Assembly: GCF_025698545.1 (NCBI RefSeq)
Contig: NC_068577.1
Location: 4,063,501-4,127,500 of the forward strand
Direction: 5' to 3'
From: Gossypium raimondii
Taxonomy: Eukaryota; Streptophyta; Magnoliopsida; Malvales; Malvaceae
DNA: 64,000 nt
The notes beneath the pieces were generated by a model. It did not search any database. It saw only the letters and a list, made by a program, of their open reading frames with translations, and was not told the origin of the DNA. Numbering within the stretch: position 1 is the first letter of the stretch; the number at the start of each line of letters is the position of its first letter. A program made the position numbers and the translations under genes. Below, piece by piece: positions 1 to 12,219 of this stretch.

Positions 1-218
1 GGAATAATTTTATTTATTTATTTATTTTCGAGAAACTATTGTTGTATAGAGTGAGGTTGAAAAATCATCGATGCAGACTCTGATAGGTTCACTTGGAGAA
101 TGTTATTGCTTTCTTACTTATGATTTGTTCAGTTGGGATGCTTCTTCTATATATTTTCGTCTTCTTTCTGCTTGGTGAAGGTTGGAGAATGTTTTTAAGC
201 TTTGCCCAACTGGTGCAG

Positions 219-322
219 GGAATAAATCCGAGCTTAGCCTAGCTGGTTTATGCAATCACCTTTTACCTAACTCTGTATCTGCAAGCCCTTTTCCTATTCC
301 CAAACTGCAGCTTCCTTTGTAA
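219..322 (+). other. Possible last coding exon of an upstream gene
   Basis: A polypyrimidine-poor but plausible 3' splice site (ending gtgcag) at 213-218 precedes an open stretch of 33 codons ending in TAA at 320-322. It encodes a Ser/Pro/Leu-rich tail ending PKLQLPL. No family is recognised. If real, the gene's 3' UTR would run into the copia LTR that begins 22 bp later. The alternative is a chance open frame. Positions 1-218 hold only AT-rich sequence, consistent with an intron. Confidence 0.2.
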
Positions 323-344
323 AAACAGATGAACAGGATAATTT

Positions 345-529
345 TGTTGAAGATTTGCTTCAGTTATTATAATTTAGATAATTTTAGTGATTATAGTAGC
401 CTATTTTTAGTTAGTAGCTGTTAACTTATTTACTATATAAACACTAGTTTCAGTTTAATAAAAAGTACATTTTCCATTTCAATTACTTGACTTCTCAGTT
501 CAGTTTTCTTTTCTGATAAAATACCAACA
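345..529 (+). repeat. Copia-1 5' LTR (185 bp)
   Basis: It starts TGTTGAAGATTTGC and ends ACCAACA, just before the primer binding site. A TATA box (actatataaac, about 430-440) lies mid-LTR. The first about 45 bp recur at 4154 with two substitutions. Confidence 0.85.
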
Positions 530-531
530 AT

Positions 532-543
532 TGGTAATCAGAT
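532..543 (+). other. Copia-1 primer binding site
   Basis: TGGTAATCAGAT starts 2 bp after the LTR and resembles the TGGTATCAGAGC site complementary to initiator tRNA-Met used by many plant copia elements; it has small differences. Confidence 0.7.
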
Positions 544-630
544 CAAAACACAAAAAGAAAAGAAACAAGGAAATCAAAGGCAAAAGTCTGTTTATTTGCT
601 GCAATTTCACCAACTATTTTCACACGAATT

Positions 631-1270
631 ATGTCTCTAAAGTCAGCAAAGGAGATATGAGATTATCTCAAGACTAAGTACGAGAGAGATGAGAGAATTC
701 GCGGGATGCAAGTGTCGGATCTTGTACGTGATTTCGAGCTGCAGAAAATGAAGGAGACTGAGACATTCAAGGAGTATTCTGAAAGGCTCCTTAACATAGC
801 CAATAAGGTCAATTTGCTAGGTTCATCTCTAGCAGATTTAAGGATTGTGGAGGAAATTCTTGTACCAGTACCTGAAAGGTTTGAGGTTACCATCACCACC
901 TTAGAGAACACGAAGGATATGTCAAAGATTACTTTGGCGGAACTCTTAAGTGCTTTACAAGTACAAGAGCAAAGGCGTGTAATAAGGCAAGAAAGGGCTG
1001 TCGAAAATGCTCTACCAGTTAAGCATCAAGATGATGGAAACAATAGGAGGTCAAAGAACAAAAAGTTTCACACTGCGAGTGGAGAAAGCTCTACATTTGA
1101 GAAAAAAAAAGTAAAACTGAAAATAGAAGATCAGGAGTAAAAAAGGATTATCCTCCATGTCAACATTGCGGCAAGAAAAGTCACCCTAAGTGCTGGAGAG
1201 GACCAGATGCAAAGTGCAGTAATTGTAATCAAATGGGACATGAAGCTGTTATTTGTAAGTACAAAAATTA
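631..1270 (+). pseudogene. Copia-1 gag remnant with zinc knuckle
   Basis: The open frame 706-1140 encodes the C-terminal half of a copia gag capsid (UBN2-type). Upstream, 631-705 continues in frame apart from a TGA at 658-660 where Trp is expected. Only about 90 bp separate the primer site from this point, so the first roughly 100 gag codons are missing. A stop at 1138-1140 coincides with a +1 shift. In the new frame a CX2CX4HX4C-like knuckle (CSNCNQMGHEAVIC) follows, then a TAG at 1269-1271. In intact relatives gag packages the element RNA. Confidence 0.8.
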
Positions 1271-1292
1271 GCAACAAGGAGATGAAACGCAA

Positions 1293-2594
1293 GTGGCAAA
1301 TCAAGAAGAAGATCAACTTTTTGTTGCAACTTGTTTCACTAGTCACGAAGCAAGTGAAAGCTGGCCCATTGACAGTGGTTGCACTAATCATATGACACAT
1401 GACAAAGAGTTGTTCAAAGAATTGAAGATTGTCGAGTCCAAAAAGGTCAGAATTGGGAACGGTGACTACATTGTAGTCAAAGGAAAGGGCACTATAACCA
1501 TTACAAGTTGTTCAGGTACCAAGTTCATTACTGATGTTTTATATGTACATGATATTGATCAAAATTTGCTTAGTGTTGGTCAATTAATAGAGAAGGGCTT
1601 CAAAGTGAAGTTCATGGAAAATACATGTGTGATAGAGGATGCTATAGGACAGAAGATGTTCGAAATTAAGATGGTAGAAAGGAGTTTTTCCTTCAATCCA
1701 ATGCAGGAGGAACAATCAACTTTTCTAATCAAAGAAAGCCTCACAATGCTGTGGCATAAAAGGCTCGGACACTATCACCATCAAGGGATACTGCAGATGA
1801 AGTCCAAAAAATGACAATTGATCTTCTAGAACTTGATGATCAAATACCAATATGTAAGACTTGTCAATTTGGAAAGCAAAATAGAAAGCCATTTCCCAAG
1901 ACAACATGGAGAGCCACTTGTAAGTTGCAGTTGATTACACAGACATTTCTGGACTTCAAAGAACCCTTTCATTAGCAGGTAGTCGATATTATGCTGCTTT
2001 TATTGATGATTTTACAAGAATGTGTTGGATTTTCTTCTTAAAATTCAAGTCAGAAGTGGCTGGAGCATTCTGGAAATTCAAGAAGACTATGGAAAATCAA
2101 AGTGGCAACCAAATTCAAATATTGAGGTCCGATAATTGCAAGAAGTATACATCAAAAAATTTCAATGCATTTTGTGAAGAAGCTGGCATTGAGCATTAGT
2201 TAATAGCTCCTTATACTCCGCAACAAAATGGAGCTAGTGAAAGGCGAAACAAATATATCTTAGACATGGCCAATGTATGTTGCATGAGAAGAATTTACCC
2301 AAAAAGTTCTAGGCAGAAGCAACTCATACTGCGATTTTCCTACAGAATAAATTGCCCACAAAAGCAGTTAAGGATCAAACACCCTATGAGGCTTGGTATG
2401 GTCATAAACCATCTTTAAGTTTTCTCAAAATATTTGGTTTTTTGTGATTCACTTATGTTCCACAGATCAAGAGAGACAAGTTAGACAAAAAGGCACTTCT
2501 AGGAGTTTTTATCGGCTATAGCACTGTTGCAAAAGCTTATAAAATTTTCCAACCGCAATCTGAGAAAATTATTAGAAGCAGAGATGTTCATTTC
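1293..2594 (+). pseudogene. Copia-1 protease and integrase remnant
   Basis: The frame 1293-1814 keeps the retropepsin signature (WPIDSGCTNHMT, catalytic Asp intact near 1370) and the GAG-pre-integrase motif WHKRLGHYH. After a stop at 1814 the integrase core is recognisable in shifting frames: the DDFTRMCW segment near 2000, RSDN near 2130, and PYTPQQNGASERR near 2210-2240, with a TAG in place of the expected Trp just before. The His/Cys and DDE landmarks are mostly present but cannot be read as one protein. Confidence 0.8.
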
Positions 2595-4140
2595 GTGAAA
2601 AATGAAGAGTGGAACTGGGATGAGAAAAATGGCCAAAGCACAGCAGATCTGAAGCTTGAATTTTCTATTTCAACCACAGGTAAAGATGAAAATTGGCTAA
2701 ATGAGTTGGTGGATGATGCTCCAACAAAGGGTACTAGATTGCTCATTGACATTTATGCAAGATGTAATATAGTTGTTTGTGAACTTGCAGATTTTTCCAC
2801 GACAATGAAAGACATAAAATGGGTGGTTGCAATGAAGGAGGAGTTGTCCATGATTGAGAAAAACAAAACATGGGAGTTAGTTGATCGACCCGATGATAGG
2901 CAGGTGATTGGAGTCAAGTGGGTGTACAAAACCAAACTTAATGTTGATGGCTCAATCAACAAGCACAAACCAAGACTTGTGGTTAAAGGCTATGAACAAG
3001 TTTTTGGCATGGACTATTCAGACACTTTCACACTAGTTGCTCGTTTGGACACCATAAGACTTTTACTTGCTATAGCTGCTTAAATGAATTGGAAAGTGTA
3101 TCAGCTTGATGTAAAATCAGCTTTTTTAAATGGCATTTTGCAGGAAGAAATTTAAGTTGAGCAGCCTGAAGGTTTTGTGAAGAAAGGAGAGGAAGACAAG
3201 GTGTTTCTTCTTAAGAAGGCTATTTATGATGCATGGTTGCTTGAGCAATTCAAGCGGGAGATGGTGAAGGTTTTTGAGATGACAGATCTCAGATTGATGT
3301 CTTTTTTTCTTGGAATGGAAATTAAACAGGTTGAGCATGAAGTATTCATCTACCAGAAAAAGTATGCCAAGGAAATCTTGAAGAAATTCAAACTTGAAGA
3401 GTGCAAGGAAGTAAGCACTCCTATGAATCAAAATGAGAAGCTGTGTAAAGAAAATGGAGCTGATAAAGTTATGAGGGATATTTTAGAAGTTTGACCGGTT
3501 GCTTAATGTATCTTATAACAACACGTCCTGATATTTTAAATGCTATAAGTATTTTGTCATGATTTATGCATTTTGCTAGTGAATTGCATCTCAGGGCTGT
3601 CAAGAGAGTAGTTCGTTATATCAAAGGCACGAGTAATTTTGGTGTTAAATTCACAAGAAGCAAGGAGTTCAAGCTTGTTGGCTTCTCTGATAGTGATTGG
3701 GAAGGTTCCATTGATGACATGAGGAGTACATCAGGCTATTGTTTTGCTTTTGGATCTGGTGTCTTCTCATGGAGCTCGAAGAAGTAAGAAACTATGACTC
3801 AATCCACTACTGAAGCAGAATTTGTTGCTGCAGCAATCGTTGTTAATCAAGCTTTGTGGTTGAGAAAATTATTAAGTGATCTTAACCTTGAACATAATGA
3901 AAGCACAAAGATTTTTGTTGATAATCAAGCAGCCATTGCAATTTCTCATAATCCAATATTTCATGGGAAGACTAAGCATTTCAACATTAAGCTTTTCTTT
4001 TTTACGGAAGTGCAAAAAGAAGGTACCGTTATACTGGTTCATTGCAAAACAGAGGAGCAGATTGCAGATATCTTCACCAAGCTGCTCCCAGTAAGCAAAT
4101 TTGAAGTTTTGAGAACAACACTTGGTGTTTGCAGCAACTG
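2595..4140 (+). pseudogene. Copia-1 reverse transcriptase/RNase H remnant lacking YVDD
   Basis: The RT N-terminal half is readable at 2830-3227 (TWELVDRP, VKWVYKTK, RLVVKGYEQ, and LNGILQEE before a stop). At about 3230 the text jumps from the segment before ALYGLKQ directly to the post-catalytic WLLEQFKREM segment. The palm region with the YVDD active site, about 85 codons in relatives, is therefore deleted. RNase H follows in two frames at 3566-3787 and 3794-4141 (SDWEG, STTEAEF, DNQAAI, KTKHFNI), split by a TAA at 3785. The protein cannot polymerise DNA. Confidence 0.85.
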
Positions 4141-4142
4141 AA

Positions 4143-4200
4143 GCAAGGAGGAGTGTTGAAGATTTGCTTCAGTTATTATAATCTAGCTAATTTTAGGTAT
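4143..4200 (+). repeat. Copia-1 polypurine tract and truncated 3' LTR
   Basis: The purine tract gcaaggaggag (4143-4153) abuts TGTTGAAGATTTGC at 4154. Identity with the 5' LTR stops after about 45 bp. The stretch 4200-4454 shows no further LTR and likely includes the 3' UTR of the gene on the opposite strand. Confidence 0.7.
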
Positions 4201-4454
4201 AATCATATCTTTGATTTGTTTCAGATTTTTTGGAGATTTTTTTTTTTTTGGAGATTATGAAGCGGACCAGAGAAATATACATATGCCACTCTTGGATGCT
4301 ATATATTTATATCTCGCCACACTCGGTAATTTAGGTGGAAAAAATCAAACAAGAAACCACTCGCCACACTACAAAAGCCGAAAACTACAAAAAACCGTGT
4401 CTCCACTCCTTATTACCAGGGAATTTGGTCCCAGCCTTCTTCGCGGTTTCTCGG

Positions 4455-7400
4455 TCACTGCTCAGTCTCTTGGTGACAAGATTTCTTATTGTGACCTTTC
4501 TTCTTTCCAAAAAGCAGCCTCCTTAGGAAACCAAATCCTTGCTTCTTGCTTGGCACTATTGCCAAAGCCATAATTCCAGCATTTCCACTTTCATTCTTGG
4601 AACCAAGATATGCTTCTGATGCCTTTAACAGCAAACCTGAAGCTTGCATGTTGTTGCAGTTATTGGGTTGTGGAAAGGAGGAATTCCCTACTTCATGGAT
4701 GTATAAAGTTCCTTGGATATTGGGAGACTGGAGCCCTTCTTCTTTAGCACCACCATCAGCCAGCATTTGATCGCGCAAGGAGAAGCGTTTGTTCACCCTT
4801 CTATTGTTTATTACAGTGGTGGCAGCAGCACCCCCACCCTTGTTGGAGAAAACCCTGTGAAGGAGAGCTGCATCATGCGGTGAGGCCAACACCTTTAGTT
4901 GCTTACCTATGTTCATAATTGTTTCTTGGCACTCTGCTAACTTGACTGAAGCTGCAGTAATTTCCCAACCCTGTATGTTGGAAAACCAGACCATAACATC
5001 AGTATTTGATATATGTTTCCATCTTCATTTGCATTTCTTCTCTCATGTGGTAACGTAGTAAATTTATGCATGTAAATTGAAAATAGGAGACACTGTGAAT
5101 GACTTACATTTTGAGATTGCTTGCCCTCTTGATGCGTGACATATTTCGGTGTTTCTTTCTTTGCCACACTGTGTGTTTCATGTTTCAGAAATCAGAACTA
5201 TATGAATAAGTTCCTTTAGTTATCACATGACAGGAATTAAAACTAAGGTACAAAAACCTTACCTCTCTAACTGGAGTTGAAGCTCAAAACATGCCTCTTC
5301 TAGCTCCTCACAACAGTTATTTTTGTACTCCAACTCGACTTCCAAAGAAGAACATTTCTGGAAGGTTTCGTTCAGTTTAGCTTTGGAAACTGTGATTTGG
5401 GTTTCGAGATCTTCATTTATTGATTTCTGATTTTCAACCTGATCCTCCATCATATCGTTTGATTCTTTTAGCTTCTTAAGTTCTGCTTGTAAGCTTCCAA
5501 TGCTTTCGTCTGATTCACGAAGTTGTAACGTCAAGGCCTCACTCTTGCGAGTTTCTGACTCGAGCCTGGCTTCCATATTCTTCAAATCAGATTTTAATCT
5601 CTTGTTTTCTTCTTCCAGGCTACACCAAATATTGCAACCAAAATGCCTTTTGATCTCATTCCCTGCACTTGAAGCTTCCTTAGGAGTAACACAATTGTTC
5701 ACAATCCAGTCTAAAGCAAATGAGAGTTCTTCAGCAAAATTTTCAAGATCAGCCCTTTGATTCAACAGATCATCACATGTACAAAGAAACTGTTCTAAAA
5801 CAGTTTCTAATTCAGAACTTTGGCATTGAAAAACGCGGACAAAGTACTCTTCATGACCTGCTAATTGTTTGGGAGTTTGATTTCTGGAACTACTTGAGGT
5901 ATTGTAAGATGTTAGAGCAGTTCCTTCAATCAACTCAATGATTTTACAGATTGACTTTCTCAGATTAGAATGACAGTGTTGCTTCTTTGTTGTTCCGGTC
6001 AAGGTCTCAACACTAGAGGCACCGCATACCGCACCTGCAGTCGGAGATGTGTTCAGAGATTTCCAGGCAATGTAGCGATTGACATCAAGAGTATCAGATT
6101 CTATGGTATGCATTGAACATGCTGGTTTATTAAAAGTAGACAAAGTGATTTCAATGTCCTCGAGAATTTCATCTAAACTTCGGTCTGAAACACGTTTGTG
6201 CTCGAAGATGGCATGCAAAACAACCTGAAGCCAATCAGAGGATCCTTCAGCTACCATATCTCTTGAGTTCATCCCTTTTGTGTTGCTGAAGCCACAGTGA
6301 TCAGACACTTGATTATATCCATCTCCAGAAACTAAGGCTAATTTTTCCATCTCTTCAAAATCATCCATTAATCTCATTTCTGGAACCGTAATGACGTTAT
6401 GCTGCATCTGATTCTTAACTCTCCTCTGTACAGTCACTTCAGATTCCGAAACCAAACCATTAGTCCATGAACAATAAGAGCTGTTTCCATCAATACTTCC
6501 AATATCAAAACCTGATGTTACAGATAGTTCACTTGATATTTGACTACTCCTTACCAGCTCCATGGACGGGATCTCAACCTCAGTCGGCCTGGATGATGTT
6601 TGAGAACGTGCTAAGTTCGATGAATGGATCATTATTGCCTTAAGAACCATGTTCTCTTCTTCCACAATAAGTAATTTCTGGCATTCAGCTTCCAACTTGG
6701 TTATCCTCTTTACACTGTCCAAATGTTGCTTATGAGCTAAATCAGCTAATCTACGATTGTATTCCATCTCTTCGTTTCTGATCTCAAGCTCCTTCTTGAC
6801 AACATGAAACTCATATTTCAGAAACGCGTTCTCCTTTTCAATGACATCTAATCTAGCCATTAGTGCAGTGAATTCCGCATCCGCCCGAGACTTGTGCTTC
6901 CGCTGATCTTCAATTAATTTTTCTTTCACCACTAGGGCCCTACTCAGACGAGAGTTCTCAATGATCAACTCTTCGACCCTCCTGTTTGTCTCTGTCAGCT
7001 TGTCTTGTAATTCATTTGTTGCTCTCTCGAACTCACTCGATGCCTTCATGGCAGCATCTGAGTGAGCTAACTTTTCATCTGCCATTTTTCCCTGCCTCAA
7101 AGCTTCATCAATCCCTTCCTTTAAAAGGGTTACATCAGCTTCTTCTGCCTTCTCCCTACCTACAAGAAAACATCAACACAAACATATCAAAATCTATATA
7201 AACAGAACAAAGTTATTAAGATGTCAAAATTCATATAAATATCATGATTATGACGCGTGAAATTAACACAAAGGGTTACTAGGTAAATCACCTGCATTGG
7301 ATTCTTGTATCATTTGCACATTTTCTGTCACCACATCCTCCTTAGCATGACAGTCAAGGAGAACTGAAGCAAGCTTTTCATTTAGATTTTTCACAATTCT

Positions 7401-7608
7401 ATCTCGTCCACTATCAGGCATTTGTACCTATAATGTACAAAAAAACATTGATCCTTGGTTCATTGTCGATTTGTCGTATATAATATACAAAGGTTTAAGA
7501 TACCATAAACATGGACAAAGAAAGAGGTGTGCGATGTTTTTTGGTTACCTCTTCATCAATTCGCTTCAAAGAAGATTTTTTCCTCCAAAGCCATGTTTTC
7601 TGATCCAT
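4455..7608 (-). CDS. Filament-like plant protein (FPP), coiled-coil
   Basis: Five coding exons on the minus strand: 7549-7608, 7292-7427, 5263-7159, 5108-5168 and 4455-4970. All introns are GT..AG and every junction keeps phase, giving 889 aa. The start MDQKTWLWRKKSS is the conserved FPP N-terminus. The next exon carries LNEKLASVLLDCHAKED, and the last exon opens with the family's ITAASVKLAECQETI block. Residues of about 40-210 and 560-760 are heptad-rich coiled coil. Plant FPPs are long coiled-coil proteins known from interactions with WPP-domain/MAF1 proteins and, for some members, with vesicle-tethering factors at microtubule-associated sites. The length is closest to the FPP7 subgroup as I recall it, but the exact orthologue is uncertain. 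No damage is seen, and codon use is normal for a plant gene. Confidence 0.9.
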
Positions 7609-8300
7609 GACTTTGATTTCTATTTCACAACCAAAGAAGAAAACAGAGTTATAATGATAATGTACTTAATGCAGCAATATTTACAATCTTTAACAGATCA
7701 ACCTAAAATCATGAACAAATCTTACTTGAAGCAAAAACCCAAGCTTCCATAAAAGGGAAAAAAAACTATATATCTATGAAGAAGAAAGAGGAGTTGAAAA
7801 GTTTAGTAGCTCTCACTCACCTATGGCTATGCAGAGAATATATCAAGTGTTGAACAACAACAGCTATAGATTGATACTCAAAAGTCTCAGACCACCATTT
7901 ACTGCATGAACATGATTGAATGAGAATTAAGAAAGTAAAGAAACTGACATTGAAGTGAAAGAGCAATGATTGTAGCTTAAATTACAAACCACATTAAACC
8001 CAGAAGAGCAATAAAAGTTTTGTGTTGGGTTCTTTTTTTTTTTTTTTCTGACATAGGATGCTACTGTATCAACCGACAACCCATCAAAGCTACTTATATA
8101 GTCAATGTTAACAGCAAAAGTAATGGAGGAAAAAAAAAGAAAAAGGAAAAGAAACAATGAAAAATGGTGAAAGAGAGTGATAAAGAGATGAGTGATGATA
8201 ACGGGAGAAAATTAAAGGGGAAAAAAGGGTTTTTTGCATGATTAAATCAGTGGAAAAAGTCCAGCTAAAGTAGAAAGTTTGTCCTGAAAATATAGTTTAT
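7609..8300 (-). promoter_or_regulatory. FPP 5' UTR and promoter region
   Basis: No coding gene is seen here. On the minus strand a good splice donor (ATAG|GTGAGTG, around 7817-7827) suggests a 5' UTR intron that ends shortly before the ATG at 7608. T-rich and A-rich runs around 8030-8160 are typical of a plant core promoter and leader. The transcription start is not located. Confidence 0.4.
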
Positions 8301-9289
8301 ATATATACACATGCAAGATATTTCTATAATTATAATCAATATTAAATTAATGAAAAAAAATAATCAGAATTAATTTCGATTAAATCCACCTCCAAATGAA
8401 AGACAAATTCTTTTAATATTTTTTCTTCATCTTCAATATTCAAAGCAAAAACCTTTAAAATCTCTAACTTCAGTCCACTTCAAATAACATACTTAAAAAG
8501 GAGTAGTTAGTGTGAAGAGGTAGGAGGGGTTTCGGAGGACACGCGCTAGCCGTTAAAGGAATGTTGGTAAGCATGGGGATTTGCCAAAATAATGATTATG
8601 TTTTGTGTAAGATCTTTTATTAACTAAAATAAATAATAAAGCTTTGAGTGTTTTTTTTTTTTTTTTTTACTTTTTCTGAAATTGAATTAGTAGTTGAATT
8701 GTTTTGATTGCGGGTTTTTTTTTTGTAACAAATTATATCTGATTTGATTATTGAATTCAAACATGTAATGTCATATTACGTTGTCGAACCAACCATTTCC
8801 AAATTTCAAGTATAAACATATATTACAAATATCCAACAATCTCATCTAATAAATCTCGACTAATGCATCACTCATTGGTATACATATTTCATTATCTAAC
8901 AGCATTAAGACTCATTTGACTAAATGCCATCATCAAAGATTACCAAGTGATATGCCCTAATCAACAATTCGTATTAATCAAATCGAAAGATTTTATAGGA
9001 CCAATAATTACTTAGGTACATGTCGTTACAACTTATAAATATAATTAAACATTACAAAAGCTTAGTTGAGCTAAGTTGTGAGATTTGGATGATGTTGGCT
9101 CTCCTTGATTGATCCAAAACTTAATCGTCGCGTGCGCATAAAAACAACAAATTCGTACGTTGAGAACTAAAATGTATATATTAATCAATTATTGTACTAT
9201 TAGTTCAATTACAATTAAAATTATAATGTAAATTACTATTTTTACAGTTTAGTTAATACTATTTCTCAGAATCATCGTAATGCGACTTA
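8301..9289. other. AT-rich intergenic DNA, no gene seen
   Basis: Only low-complexity T runs (8651-8668) and AT-rich sequence are seen. No coding frame, RNA gene or clear repeat boundary is supported. Confidence 0.6.
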
Positions 9290-10540
9290 TGACTCATGTA
9301 ATACATATTGATATGCCCTCAAAGCATTCGTCTCATAAACTTGCATGGTTTTTCATATGATAATCAAATCCCAAAATCAATAATTATCAAGTGAACTATT
9401 TTCCATTTTCATGATTACATCACATATCTTTGTCCATATAATGCAACATGGTATACTCGAGATGTCGTCCCTATTAACCGGACACAGATTTAATATCGGA
9501 TACGCGGATCAATCCACTATCACACCAATATAAAAATGCACCCAGTGCTCATCGGTATAAACTGAAATATCCTCGTATATTGTTCTTAGGGCATTATTCT
9601 TTATTGTTTATTACTAAAACTCATTGTACCATATATAGTGTTGCATTATCTAGCATAATTCACAATCGTAATTATACGTATTATATAATTCGACATAGAG
9701 CTCAATCGAATTAAGTAGTCAAATGTATATTTATCTCGATTATGTTCATCACCAATATCATCCAATTATAATTAACTACTTATTTGAGGACTAGATTGAG
9801 AACAATTACGAGAGAGCACAAATGGACCGTTGTTCGTTTTTCATCTTTTATGTTGTCACATGACATTCCAGCATCATTTTCAAAACTCATTTTACATATT
9901 TTTCAATTAAATCCAGCTTCATAAATATACTTCAGAAACCTCATCCTATCATTAATCACTATCAATTTTCAAATTTTTTATCCTCTTACATATAGGTCCT
10001 TAATAATTTAAACATAACCACTAAACTTTAAACTTAATTTAACAATATTTTAAAATGTATATAATATAATCAAGCTTGCATTCTCAAGTACTTCATAGGT
10101 TCATGTTCAATTATTGTTATATTGTTTAATGACAACTCTTACTAATATTAATAATTAAAGAAAATCTAACAATTAGAGTATTTATATCAAGCTAATGTCA
10201 TGATTAAAGGATAATAATGTTAATGGCTTTTAATGCCTAGATTTAGGCAGTGCCACTAACATGAATCGGCCCATGGTTTAATTGCTTTTAGCTCCTTGGC
10301 ATAATTGCACTTCAAGGACTTTATTGAAATCCCAATTCAATCTTACTAGTCTGAATCATTTTCAACTTAGTCCCTATAGTATTTTTTAATATTCTATTTA
10401 ATTCATTACGAATTAATTTTATTTCTAAATTTCATATTTGACTCTAAATTACTCCATTAACAATTTTCAGGTAGCTCGGGTTAAATAAATTTGATCTCAA
10501 AATCGAATTTTTCAATATTGACAAAAATCGGGTCATTACA
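9290..10540 (+). repeat. Degenerate Gypsy-type LTR-like remnant
   Basis: The text resembles old Malvaceae Gypsy LTRs: a 'gacatgtcg...ccctattaaccggacacag' style block near 9440-9490, and an end reading CGGGTCATTACA at 10529-10540. No paired LTR, primer site or target duplication was found, and the left limit is a guess. From 10541 to 11590 nothing further is recognised beyond AT-rich DNA. Confidence 0.35.
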
Positions 10541-11973
10541 TTTTTAGTTCAATCATATCCACTTATTTGATCATCGATTCAATAATAATTAATTAAAAAA
10601 AAACATAAACCAATTCAATCACTCGTTTTTTGTCTCAATTTTTTATTTTCATTAGTTGAATTGATCAAGCTCTCGACTTCTTAGTTCAATCAGTCGATCC
10701 GATCCAATTCTGATATGTTGGTTTCTTTTATTGAGATATTACGTTTTTTTTAATATTATTTGTTAAGTTAGTATCCACAAAAATTATTTATCAAAATACA
10801 TTTAAAAGAAACATTTTGACATTCTTGGATGTTGAGCTCAAGGTTTTATCAATTCACCTAAGAGTCTACACCATGCATGTTAAGAGGGAAGTGCAGTTGA
10901 TAGTACCTGGATACCCATTGGTATCGAGTTCAAAGTTTTGAACATTGATTAGGAAATTTACTTGTTGTCGTTCTAACCAACCTATTCAATTATTGGAAAT
11001 GGACTCTCTTGGTTGTCGACTCCCAAATTATTGTAATACCCAGTCAAAATGATGCCACTCGATACAGGAAAGAATATAAGCGACTTGCACACATTAAAAA
11101 ATGTGATTGAACACACGTACTTTCGACAAAATATGGTTGCAATCTCTTCTGCTTAGTATGGGATCCACACTTATAACTCTCATATTTTGTGTTATTTTAG
11201 TATAGTTTTCATAGTATTTAGGAGGTAATTTTAGCATTTAAGTTTTTATTATATTTTATAGTCTTTCAGATTAATTATATTTTTATTTGAATTTTGTTCA
11301 ATTTTTATTATTTCTAGAATTAGTTTGAGTTTACTTGTTATTTCTCTTTCTTTATTGTAGGTATCATGTAAAAAATTAAAGACTTGGAGTATAGAGCAAA
11401 AAGTGGTGAAGAGAAGTCTTCCACTCCATTGAAATTAATTTAGCACGGTAGAGTAGATTCTTCAATTCAGAAATTTTGGCAGCAAACAGTCTACTCCATC
11501 ACAAATCCTATGTCCGGTGGAGCGACACAATAAAAACTCTAAAAATACGGGTGACAAATTTTAAGAAAGAAAAAGTAGGAAAATTGATAAGAAATCACTT
11601 AGTGGCTAAAGAAAAACTCTCACACACGAGCTTTCCACATTACTACTAAGCCTCCTCCCTTCCCGTTACAAGGAACAAACTCAGTTATGGAAGCCTAATC
11701 TATTAGTGAGAGGCATGTATTTTTTAGGAGTAGCATGGGTTTCCATCAAGAAGCACAGATTCACTTTGTAGTTGTGGACCAGTTTGCAGCAGTGTTGGAA
11801 TGTAAGAGGCTCTTGCATTCGATGCTAATCCGATCATGGCTCCATGAAAGGCTGAGTTGGGGCAGCCTACTTGAACCCTACCAAGTCAGCATCATGTAAA
11901 TTCAATTGATTTGTTGCAACTTTAGCTAAATCGACAATACGTTGTTGGTTCATCACTGATTCTGTATTAATGA

Positions 11974-12190
11974 TGTTAAAGATATAATGAATTGGTTAAA
12001 GAGGCAGTTAGTGTTAGCTAAGGTTGTTAGCAGCCAGTTGTTAAAGGTAGCAGTTAATTCAATGACTATATATACACTGGCTTGGCTTTGTATTAGACAT
12101 GTTTTACAGTCTAAATTTAAGATTGAAAAAGAGAATTCATTTTTAAGTTTTCTTAGTTCTAAGGTTTTCAAGTTTACCTATATTTCTTCA
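11974..12190 (+). repeat. Copia-2 5' LTR
   Basis: It begins TGTTAAAGATATAATG and ends TTTCTTCA. The TATA box ctatatatac lies near 12065-12075. It is about 97% identical to the 3' copy. Confidence 0.95.
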
Positions 12191-12202
12191 TGGTATCAGT
12201 CG
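12191..12202 (+). other. Copia-2 primer binding site
   Basis: TGGTATCAGTCG directly follows the LTR. The first nine bases match the tRNA-iMet complement TGGTATCAG used by plant copia elements. Confidence 0.85.
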
Positions 12203-12219
12203 CTAGGTGATCCTTGATC

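Larger units (their letters stand above)
345..4200 (+). mobile_element. Copia-1: decayed Ty1/copia LTR retrotransposon
   Basis: An LTR (345-529), a tRNA-iMet-type primer site, gag, zinc knuckle, protease, integrase, RT and RNase H remnants follow in the PR-INT-RT-RH order of Ty1/copia. A purine tract at 4143-4153 precedes a repeat of the LTR's first bases at 4154. Only about 45 bp of the 3' LTR can be aligned before the sequence departs, so the right end is truncated or replaced and no target duplication can be defined. The interior is shorter than in intact relatives: the start of gag and the heart of RT are deleted. Several stops and frameshifts make it non-autonomous. Confidence 0.9.

Noticed and set aside
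7927-8157. Minus-strand frame beginning MFLFLFLFF with a signal-peptide look
   Set aside because: It is composed of T-runs in the FPP promoter/leader, with no homology or conserved motif.
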